Shown here: positions 1 to 6,632 of the stretch, in pieces
Numbering within the stretch: the first letter of the stretch is position 1
Layout: every line of letters starts with the position of its first letter
NCBI GenBank assembly: GCA_015663225.1
Contig: DQSO01000135.1
Location: 1 to 7,780, forward strand
DNA: 7,780 bases
From: Campylobacterales bacterium
GTDB taxonomy: Bacteria > Campylobacterota > Campylobacteria > Campylobacterales > QNZT01
Direction: 5' to 3'
Made by a program: the position numbers and the translations under genes
The notes under the pieces: generated by a model
Seen by the model: only the letters and a program-made list of their open reading frames with translations
Database searches by the model: none
Told to the model about the DNA's origin: nothing

Positions 1-955
1 AAAAGAGTTCAATCCTCTCTATGTAGCAGTACAAAACAAAGAAGACATAAAAAAAGTAAATCATAAAGATGTGCGATATGGCGAAGATGGAATTTTAGAG
101 ATTTTAAATCTTTGCAAAAGTAGACAAGTTGTAAATGCTCTTGTTGGATTTAGTGGATTAAAACCTACACTAGAGAGTATAAAACTTGGAAAAAAATTGG
201 CTCTTGCAAATAAAGAGAGTTTAGTAGTTGGTGGTGAGTTTATAGATGCATCTTTAATAACTCCAATAGATAGTGAACACTTTGGACTTTGGTATCTTCA
301 AAGTGATAGAGATATTAAAAAGATGATTATCACAGCGAGTGGTGGTTCATTTGCCAATACTCCTTTAGATGAACTTCAAACCGTAACAATCAAACAAGCA
401 CTAAACCATCCAAACTGGTCTATGGGTAAAAAGATAACAATAGATAGTGCAACAATGACAAACAAACTCTTTGAATTATTAGAGGCGAAATGGCTTTTTG
501 ATATAGATAACCTTGATGCTATCATAGAAACAAAATCTATTATTCATGCTCTTATTGATTTTGCTGATGGTAGTACCACTGCTCACATAGCTGGAGTTGA
601 TATGAAACTTCCTATCGCTTATGCTCTAAACCTTGATATAAAAGAGGAGATTTTAAAGCCTATAGATTTACTAGAAGTTGGTTCTTTAGAGTTTAAAAAG
701 ATAGAAGTTGATAGGTATCCTATTTGGGCTATAAAAGATGATATTTTAAAAAATCCTCATCTTGGTGTTGTAATAAACTCAGCAAATGAAGTCGCTATTG
801 AACGGTTCTTTTCACATGATATTAGTTTTTTAGATATTTCAAAACTCAATCTTAAAGCTTACAAAGAGTTTTCAACTCTAAAAGCAACAAGTGTAGAGGA
901 TCTGTTTTTGATAAATGATGAGGTTAGAGAGTTTTCTAAGCGATGCAAACTTTAG
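1..955 (+). CDS. dxr: 1-deoxy-D-xylulose 5-phosphate reductoisomerase, 5'-truncated by window edge
   Basis: Dxr (IspC) rearranges and reduces 1-deoxy-D-xylulose 5-phosphate to 2-C-methyl-D-erythritol 4-phosphate with NADPH and a divalent metal, the committed cytosolic step of the MEP isoprenoid pathway. The frame is open from base 2 with no start, giving 317 visible residues. By family length (about 355-400) roughly 40-45 N-terminal residues are missing, including the GSTGSIG nucleotide-binding loop. The GTG at 71 is internal: the codons before it (KEFNPLYVAVQ) already read as Dxr. Visible motifs are LANKES (203-220), the metal-binding DSEH (269-280), the ITASGG substrate loop, HPNWSMG of the flexible active-site loop (407-427), NKLFE carrying the second metal-ligand Glu (461-475), and NSANEV near the C terminus. 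These match E. coli D150/E152, H209/W212 and N227/K228/E231. The 3' end overlaps the next gene by 13 bp, implying co-transcription. Identification is very secure. Confidence 0.97.
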   Translation, partial: KEFNPLYVAVQNKEDIKKVNHKDVRYGEDGILEILNLCKSRQVVNALVGFSGLKPTLESIKLGKKLALANKESLVVGGEFIDASLITPIDSEHFGLWYLQSDRDIKKMIITASGGSFANTPLDELQTVTIKQALNHPNWSMGKKITIDSATMTNKLFELLEAKWLFDIDNLDAIIETKSIIHALIDFADGSTTAHIAGVDMKLPIAYALNLDIKEEILKPIDLLEVGSLEFKKIEVDRYPIWAIKDDILKNPHLGVVINSANEVAIERFFSHDISFLDISKLNLKAYKEFSTLKATSVEDLFLINDEVREFSKRCKL

Positions 956-2010
956 AACTTCTATATCAAAAAGAGTTTAAAGGAATTATAGCTCATCCAC
1001 GAAAAGTATCGCTTGATGGTGATGCTATTACTCTTTGTGGTCCTAGAGGAAGTGGAAAGAGTTATCTAATATATGATTTTTTATCTTCACAAAAGTTTGG
1101 TAGTTACCTCTATATAGATTTTGAAGATTTACGAGTTGGGGATATATCTCGTGAAGATATAGAAGTATTTATAGACGAAAATAGTATTAAAATTCTTGTT
1201 TTTGATAACTTTGATTTTAGATTCACTCCTTTGAAAGTTGAAAAAACCATAATCACAACATATCAAGAGGTAAAGATTAATGGGTACGAGAGTAAAAAGA
1301 TATATCCTCTTGATTTTGAAGAGTTTTTAGCATTTGATGGAAGATTTATTAGTGAGAAAATCTCTTTTAATAACTTTTCTACTATCGGTACATATCCATT
1401 TGTGGCAACTGCTTCTAAAGATAGTTATGAGAAAAGTTTTCAACTTCTTCTATACTCTTGGTTTCCTGATGCTTTAGAATTTGCACTTATGCAGACTCTG
1501 AGCTTGAAACAAGGCTCTACTATAACTTTATTAGGGCTCTTTAAAGAGATGAGTTTAGATTATAAGATTTCCAAAGATAAGTTTTATACTCTCATAAAAG
1601 ATCTACAAGCAAAAAAGGTCATTTTTTTAGTAGAGCGATATGAAAAAAAATCTCACTCAAAAAAAATTTATATGATAGATTTTGCTATTAGAGGAATTTT
1701 AAGCTTTGAAAAAGACTTTATAAAAAGGCTTGAAAATATTATTTTTTTAGAACTTTTAAAAAGAGGTGAGGAGATATATTATACTGATCGTGTAGATTTT
1801 GTAGTTCCAAAAAAGGAGTTAGGAGTCATATCTATGGCTTTTACCCCTGAGGTACTTTTAAAAAATAGGATATATTCACTTGTTCCTTTACTTAAACAAC
1901 TTGGACTTAAAAAACTACAAATAGTAACACTAGAGTTGGAGTTTAGCTATCAAATTGAAGATATTGAGATAGAAGTGTTACCTTTTTGGAGTTTTGCACT
2001 TGGAAACTAA
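943..2010 (+). CDS. AAA_14/DUF4143-type P-loop ATPase of unknown function
   Basis: This 355-residue protein resembles the widespread bacterial and archaeal ATPases with an AAA_14 core and a DUF4143 C-terminal domain, whose role is not settled. The Walker A motif GPRGSGKS is at residues 33-40. A strand with YIDFEDLR (57-64) follows. The Walker B-like strand ILVFDNFD (84-91) lacks the usual DEIQ, so the catalytic Glu position is not obvious. PLDFEEFLAFD (122-132) corresponds to the family PLSFxEFL motif. A winged-helix-like stretch spans about 195-245. A C-terminal nuclease-fold-like region has RLEN (262-265), RVDF (283-286) and the terminal VLPFW. No signal peptide or membrane segment is seen. 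The ATG lies inside dxr, 13 bp before its stop, with only a weak purine-rich stretch upstream, so translation is probably coupled. The family call is firm; the function is unknown, and a degenerate or non-hydrolysing ATPase is possible. Confidence 0.8.
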   Translation: MQTLELLYQKEFKGIIAHPRKVSLDGDAITLCGPRGSGKSYLIYDFLSSQKFGSYLYIDFEDLRVGDISREDIEVFIDENSIKILVFDNFDFRFTPLKVEKTIITTYQEVKINGYESKKIYPLDFEEFLAFDGRFISEKISFNNFSTIGTYPFVATASKDSYEKSFQLLLYSWFPDALEFALMQTLSLKQGSTITLLGLFKEMSLDYKISKDKFYTLIKDLQAKKVIFLVERYEKKSHSKKIYMIDFAIRGILSFEKDFIKRLENIIFLELLKRGEEIYYTDRVDFVVPKKELGVISMAFTPEVLLKNRIYSLVPLLKQLGLKKLQIVTLELEFSYQIEDIEIEVLPFWSFALGN

Positions 2011-2057
2011 CGATTTTAAGGTAATCTTAATAAAATAAGAAGTATTATTCTAAATAA

Positions 2058-2070
2058 GACTAAATTAGTC
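2058..2070. promoter_or_regulatory. Putative IscR/Rrf2-type operator upstream of nifSU
   Basis: The 13-bp sequence is a perfect inverted repeat, GACTA-AAT-TAGTC. It fits the core of the E. coli IscR type 1 site (GACT-R-WWW-Y-AGTC) at every position. The outer six bases on each side do not match the E. coli consensus, although the palindrome extends to TAAGACTA/TAGTCCTA with one mismatch per arm. Its centre is about 31 bp upstream of the predicted nifS transcription start, so it covers the -35 position and a bound repressor would block RNA polymerase. Regulation by an IscR-like protein is inferred; no such gene is in the window. Confidence 0.5.
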
Positions 2071-2083
2071 CTAATTAAAAATA

Positions 2084-2089
2084 TATAAT
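2084..2089 (+). promoter_or_regulatory. Predicted -10 box of the nifS-nifU promoter
   Basis: A perfect TATAAT lies 24 bp before the nifS ATG in a very AT-rich stretch. No good TTGACA is found 17 bp upstream, which is normal for the housekeeping sigma factor of Campylobacterota. The expected start site is near 2095-2097, leaving a leader of under 20 nt that contains the nifS ribosome binding site (CGAGGG, 2104-2109, five bases before the ATG). Confidence 0.55.
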
Positions 2090-2101
2090 ATAAAATTATG
2101 A

Positions 2102-3301
<1,200 letters not shown>

Positions 3302-3310
3302 GAGAAAGTT

Positions 3311-4294
3311 ATGGGATTTGATAATTTAGTAGGGGGAACTATCTGGGACGAATATAGTCAAAAAGTTCAAGATCGTATGAATAACCCCACACATATGGGT
3401 GAGATTACAGAAGATGAGGCGATGAAGCTTGGTGGAGAGTTGATAGTTGCTGATTTTGGTGCTGAGAGTTGTGGCGATGCTGTTAGACTTTATTGGGTGG
3501 TTGAGCCTAAAACAGAGAAGATTATAGAAGCAAAATTTAAAAGTTTTGGTTGTGGGACTGCTATAGCTAGTAGTGATGTTATGACTGAGCTAACTATAGG
3601 AAAAACTGTAAGTGAAGCTATAAAAATAACAAATATAGATGTTGAATTTGCAATGAGAGATAACCCAAATACTCCAGCAGTTCCACCTCAAAAAATGCAC
3701 TGTTCAGTTATGGCATATGATGTTATAAAAAAAGCAGCAGCGATTTATAAGGGTGTAGATATAGAGAGTTTTGAAGAGGAGATTATCGTTTGTGAATGTG
3801 CAAGGGTAACTCTAGGAACACTTCAAGAGGTTATAGAGATAAATGACCTTACAACAATAGAGCAGATAACAGACTATACAAAAGCAGGTGCATTTTGTAA
3901 AAGTTGTATAAAACCAGGTGGTCATGAAGAAAAAGAGTATTACTTAGTAGATATTTTAAGAGATGTAAGGGCTAAAATGGCAGAGAAACAGACAAAGAGA
4001 GTAACTGATGATATAGAGAGTGGTGCTGATGTTGCATTTGCTCAAATGACTGTGGTTCAAAAGTTAAAAAAAGTAGAAAAAGTATTAGATGACAATATCA
4101 GACAGATGCTTATCATGGATGGTGGAAATATGGAAGTTATTGACATCAAAGAGAGTGATGGTCATATAGATATTTATATCAGATACCTTGGAGCTTGTAG
4201 TGGTTGTGCTAGTAGTTCAACTGGAACTCTTTATGCTATTGAAGCTATTTTAAAAGAGAAGCTAGATGAAGCTATTAGAGTTTTACCTATATAG
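3311..4294 (+). CDS. nifU: Fe-S cluster assembly scaffold NifU (three-domain)
   Basis: NifU is the scaffold on which clusters are built from iron and NifS-derived sulfur before transfer to apo-proteins. The 327-residue product has the complete three-domain layout. The U-type (IscU-like) domain at about 12-150 has ligands C54, C81 and C131 and the conserved D56 next to C54. The central BFD-like [2Fe-2S] domain has C161-x-C163 and C196-xx-C199. The C-terminal Nfu domain (about 250-327) has C296-xx-C299 in the GACSGC motif. All nine expected cysteines are present, so the protein looks fully functional. A strong Shine-Dalgarno AGGAG (3300-3304) overlaps the nifS stop and supports this ATG. The length closely matches the NifU of Helicobacter-type bacteria, in contrast to short single-domain IscU. 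The gene converges on the minus-strand operon ending at 4320. Confidence 0.97.
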   Translation: MGFDNLVGGTIWDEYSQKVQDRMNNPTHMGEITEDEAMKLGGELIVADFGAESCGDAVRLYWVVEPKTEKIIEAKFKSFGCGTAIASSDVMTELTIGKTVSEAIKITNIDVEFAMRDNPNTPAVPPQKMHCSVMAYDVIKKAAAIYKGVDIESFEEEIIVCECARVTLGTLQEVIEINDLTTIEQITDYTKAGAFCKSCIKPGGHEEKEYYLVDILRDVRAKMAEKQTKRVTDDIESGADVAFAQMTVVQKLKKVEKVLDDNIRQMLIMDGGNMEVIDIKESDGHIDIYIRYLGACSGCASSSTGTLYAIEAILKEKLDEAIRVLPI

Positions 4295-4302
4295 ATAAAC
4301 TT

Positions 4303-4321
4303 AGCCTAGGAAGGTTCTTTT
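4303..4321 (+). terminator. Weak candidate terminator after nifU
   Basis: The arms AGCCT (4303-4307) and AGGTT (4312-4316) can form a 5-bp stem, including one G-U pair, around an AGGA loop, followed by CTTTT. The stem is short and the T run reaches into the last codon of the convergent gene, so this is only a tentative terminator for the nifSU transcript. No better hairpin is seen in the 25-bp convergent gap. Confidence 0.25.
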
Positions 4322-4658
4322 AAGCTCTTATATCTAAAAGATGAGGAAGTCCATCATCATCCTCATCTGGCTTATTTTTATCTCTATTTTTCTCTCCAGC
4401 AGCTAGAACCGCTCTCTCCTCTTCCTCTTTTTCACCAGTTTGTTCATCTGTAGCATCTTTGTTATGTTCTCGTTCTGGGTCTAGGGCTTTATCTTCTTCT
4501 ACCGCCCTTGTCTCTTGTATCTCTCTTGTTTTATCATTAGCTAGTGAAGCGGCTACAATATTTTGAAAATCTATACGACCTTGATGGTCTAGTTGTTTTG
4601 AAGCAGCAACATGCATGTTCTGATTTGCATATATCATACCATCTACAGCACTTATCAT
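4320..4658 (-). CDS. Small acidic protein of unknown function
   Basis: I do not recognise a named family for this 112-residue protein. The N-terminal third (residues 1-45, MISAVDGMIYANQNMHVAAS onward) is rich in N, Q, A and H and looks helical. Residues about 46-105 are low complexity and strongly charged, with many Glu, Asp and Lys (EKEEEER, DEDDDG), and probably disordered. The end PHLLDIRA returns to a hydrophobic, possibly conserved tip. There is no signal peptide, membrane segment or cysteine. The start is well supported: AAGGAG (read on the minus strand from 4670 to 4665) lies seven bases or so before the ATG, within the end of the upstream gene. It begins three bases after the stop of the RqcH-like gene, so it is the last gene of the dcd operon. 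The good ribosome binding site and intact frame argue that it is real; a function in ribosome quality control is only guilt by association. Confidence 0.75.
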   Translation of the reverse strand: MISAVDGMIYANQNMHVAASKQLDHQGRIDFQNIVAASLANDKTREIQETRAVEEDKALDPEREHNKDATDEQTGEKEEEERAVLAAGEKNRDKNKPDEDDDGLPHLLDIRA

Positions 4659-4661
4659 AAT

Positions 4662-5993
4662 TTACTCCTTTGTAACCTTTATAGTTTTATACTCCACATA
4701 GTTCACATTTGCACCTTCACGGATTTTAACATTTCTTCTATTTGTATAATCTACCAAATAGCCTCCAGAGTTTAATCCACTAAAATCAACACATAGTTTT
4801 GCCCCAAATTCTAGGACTTCTAAAGGTACATTTTTCTTATCACTTCGTATTATAACATGAGATGATGAAATATCTTTAATATGCATCCAAACATCACTCA
4901 TCTTAGCATTTTCTAATAAGCTTTGATTTCCTTTTTGATTTTTTCCAATTGATAACTTATAGTCAGTAAAATAGAAATTTTCAATATTTGCATCTACCTT
5001 TATTTTTTTTATTTTTTTAGGTTGTTTTGGAAAATACAATCCAAGCTCATCACTACTTTTTGCAATTTTTACTGCTTGTTGTAGATTTTGATAAAACTCT
5101 ATTTTAGATGTTAAATTTTCTTTTTCAATATAAGAATTCTTAGCCTTTTGCTTTAACTTTTTTGCCATTTTAAAAAGCATATTAGCTGCAAGTGAAGGAG
5201 TTTTCGCATCTTTTGGTAGAGTAATTATGACTTGATTTCCATCAAAATCTTCTACTTCAAATACTCTTTGATAATTTTTTAGTTTATATATATTTGCCGT
5301 TATTAGATTTGCTTGATGATAGTATAAATCCATCTTTGCTTCGAGTTTGTCTTTATCATCTATTAAGTTTAAAAGCTGTTTTAATTTATCAATCTTTTTT
5401 TGTACAAAAAGCACTTTTTGAGTTTGAAGTGAGCGAAGTTTTGCAAACTCTCTTTTTAAATATTCATTTTTTAAGAACTCCTCTACATCATCTATAGGCT
5501 CTTGATCTTTTGGTTTAAAAGAACGAGGTTCTAGCTCTTGTAAAGGTTCACCAACTCTAACCTCTCTAAAAGAAGTGCTACTATCAATATGACGAATAGC
5601 CTCTTGAACTATCTTACTTTCATCGAGGATTATTATATTTGTATTTCGTCCTGTAAATTCAAACTGTAAAATAGATATGTCAAGTTTATATTTTGAATTT
5701 CTTGATACTTTTATTTGAAGTATTCGATTGCCTTCTAAAACTTTTATCTCTTGAATTTGTGAGTTAGTAAATCGCTTGTGTATGACTATATCAAATGGTG
5801 CAGTATACTTCTTTGTGACCTTATAATCATCTTTTAAAAAAATATATGAATCACCCTTTTTTATATCAAAAAATAGCCCTTTACCTTTGTCAAAAGTAAT
5901 TTTTAAAATCGTATCACTAACTCGATATATTGAGCTAATCTTCTTATACTCTTTAAGGTAGTTAGCTACTTTTACAAGTTCATATCTAGTCAT
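4662..5993 (-). CDS. rqcH: NFACT-family RqcH-like protein, compact form (often labelled fibronectin-binding)
   Basis: NFACT proteins (bacterial RqcH, eukaryotic Rqc2/NEMF) bind stalled large ribosomal subunits with peptidyl-tRNA and, in B. subtilis, recruit tRNA-Ala to add C-terminal alanine tails that mark the chain for degradation. This 443-residue protein has NFACT-N at about 1-150 (FEFTGRNTNIIILDE at 111-125), a coiled-coil middle with helices near 175-235 and 270-315, and NFACT-R at about 340-440 with GKNQKGNQSLL (350-360), DVWMHIKD (367-374) and SSHVII (377-382). It is more than 100 residues shorter than Firmicutes RqcH (about 570): no segment resembling the helix-hairpin-helix domain appears between NFACT-N and the coiled coil. 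The DR pair of the B. subtilis N domain is not evident either; the aligned stretch reads IKVSRNSKY. The start is one base after the dcd stop (TAA-T-ATG) with no clear Shine-Dalgarno, suggesting coupled translation. Family membership is secure; alanine-tailing activity is inference. Confidence 0.88.
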   Translation of the reverse strand: MTRYELVKVANYLKEYKKISSIYRVSDTILKITFDKGKGLFFDIKKGDSYIFLKDDYKVTKKYTAPFDIVIHKRFTNSQIQEIKVLEGNRILQIKVSRNSKYKLDISILQFEFTGRNTNIIILDESKIVQEAIRHIDSSTSFREVRVGEPLQELEPRSFKPKDQEPIDDVEEFLKNEYLKREFAKLRSLQTQKVLFVQKKIDKLKQLLNLIDDKDKLEAKMDLYYHQANLITANIYKLKNYQRVFEVEDFDGNQVIITLPKDAKTPSLAANMLFKMAKKLKQKAKNSYIEKENLTSKIEFYQNLQQAVKIAKSSDELGLYFPKQPKKIKKIKVDANIENFYFTDYKLSIGKNQKGNQSLLENAKMSDVWMHIKDISSSHVIIRSDKKNVPLEVLEFGAKLCVDFSGLNSGGYLVDYTNRRNVKIREGANVNYVEYKTIKVTKE

Positions 5994-5994
5994 A

Positions 5995-6558
5995 TTAAGC
6001 TTTTAAAATACGAGGAAGAGTTATACCTGCTTGAGATTGGTATTTACCTTTTTTATCAGCATAAGTAACTTCACAAGGTGTATCTCCTTGAAAAAATAGT
6101 ACTTGAGCGATACCCTCATTTGCATATATTTTTGCAGGAAGTGGAGTAGTATTTGAAATCTCAATAGTTATATGACCTTCAAATCCTGGCTCAAATGGTG
6201 TAACATTTACAATAATCCCACACCTAGCATAGGTACTTTTCCCCAAACAAATAGCCAATACATCTTTAGGCATTTTAAAATACTCAACAGTACGAGCCAA
6301 TGCAAAAGAGTTAGCAGGGATAATTGCTATATCAGTTTCTATATCTACAACACTATTTTCATCAAAGTTTTTAGGATCAACCACAGTAGAGTTTACATTT
6401 GTAAATATCTTAAACTCTCGCCCAACTCGTATATCATAACCATAACTGCTAAGCCCATAACTAACTACACCCTTTCCAACTTGATCTTCACAAAAAGGCT
6501 CTATCATCTTTTCATTTATCGACTTTTCTCTTATCCAACTATCAGCTTTTAAACCCAT
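5995..6558 (-). CDS. dcd: dCTP deaminase
   Basis: Dcd deaminates dCTP to dUTP, feeding dUMP and thymidylate synthesis; it is a cytosolic homotrimer related to dUTPase. The 187-residue product has normal length for the family (about 185-195). Motifs are YGYDIRV (39-45), GKSTYARCG (106-114) with the Ser and Arg that contact triphosphate and base, [14 protein letters not shown] (120-133) ending in the predicted catalytic E133 (E. coli E138), the [20 protein letters not shown] core (136-155), and the C-terminal lid KYQSQAGI (172-179). The start is supported by AAGGAA (minus strand, 6569-6564) five bases before the ATG and by a TATAAT upstream. It is the first gene of a minus-strand operon with the RqcH-like gene and the small acidic protein. 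A bifunctional deaminase/dUTPase cannot be excluded from sequence alone, but the ordinary monofunctional enzyme is the best call. Confidence 0.95.
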   Translation of the reverse strand: MGLKADSWIREKSINEKMIEPFCEDQVGKGVVSYGLSSYGYDIRVGREFKIFTNVNSTVVDPKNFDENSVVDIETDIAIIPANSFALARTVEYFKMPKDVLAICLGKSTYARCGIIVNVTPFEPGFEGHITIEISNTTPLPAKIYANEGIAQVLFFQGDTPCEVTYADKKGKYQSQAGITLPRILKA

Positions 6559-6583
6559 TTAAATTCCTTAGTTTTTTTGAGGA

Positions 6584-6589
6584 TATTAT
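6584..6589 (+). promoter_or_regulatory. Candidate -10 box of recQ
   Basis: TATTAT on the plus strand lies 43 bp before the recQ ATG and follows a T7 tract (6572-6578), as in AT-rich promoters of this phylum. An alternative is TAATAT at 6603-6608. The recQ ribosome binding site AGGAAG (6623-6628) is four bases before the ATG. The promoter choice between these two is uncertain. Confidence 0.3.
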
Positions 6590-6590
6590 A
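6585..6590 (-). promoter_or_regulatory. Predicted -10 box of the dcd operon
   Basis: Read on the minus strand this is a perfect TATAAT, 26 bp upstream of the dcd ATG. It predicts transcription starting near 6577-6579 and a leader of about 20 nt carrying the AAGGAA ribosome binding site. No convincing -35 hexamer is seen. It overlaps the candidate -10 of recQ on the other strand. Confidence 0.5.
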
Positions 6591-6632
6591 TGGAAATTTG
6601 GCTAATATTGCGAAATTGTATTAGGAAGATAT

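Noticed and set aside
71..73. GTG as the start of dxr
   Set aside because: The same frame is open back to base 2 and the upstream codons already encode Dxr-like sequence, so the gene simply runs off the left edge.
2011..2057. Terminator after the DUF4143 ATPase gene
   Set aside because: Only 4-bp A/T-rich stems such as TAAG/CTTA and AGAA/TTCT are present, without a GC stem and T run, so none can be supported.
5003..5018. T8 and T7 tracts in the RqcH-like gene as phase-variable sites
   Set aside because: A/T tracts of this length are common in such AT-rich genomes, encode a plausible lysine-rich linker before NFACT-R, and the frame is intact; no sign of switching.
5294..5497. Plus-strand open frame of 67 codons inside the RqcH-like gene
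   Set aside because: Antisense to the coiled-coil coding region; its leucine-rich content mirrors the lysine- and glutamine-rich sense codons.
6172..6552. Plus-strand open frame of 126 codons inside dcd
   Set aside because: Antisense to the catalytic core of dcd with all dCTP deaminase motifs on the other strand; its Ile/Tyr/Ser-rich product shows no domain.
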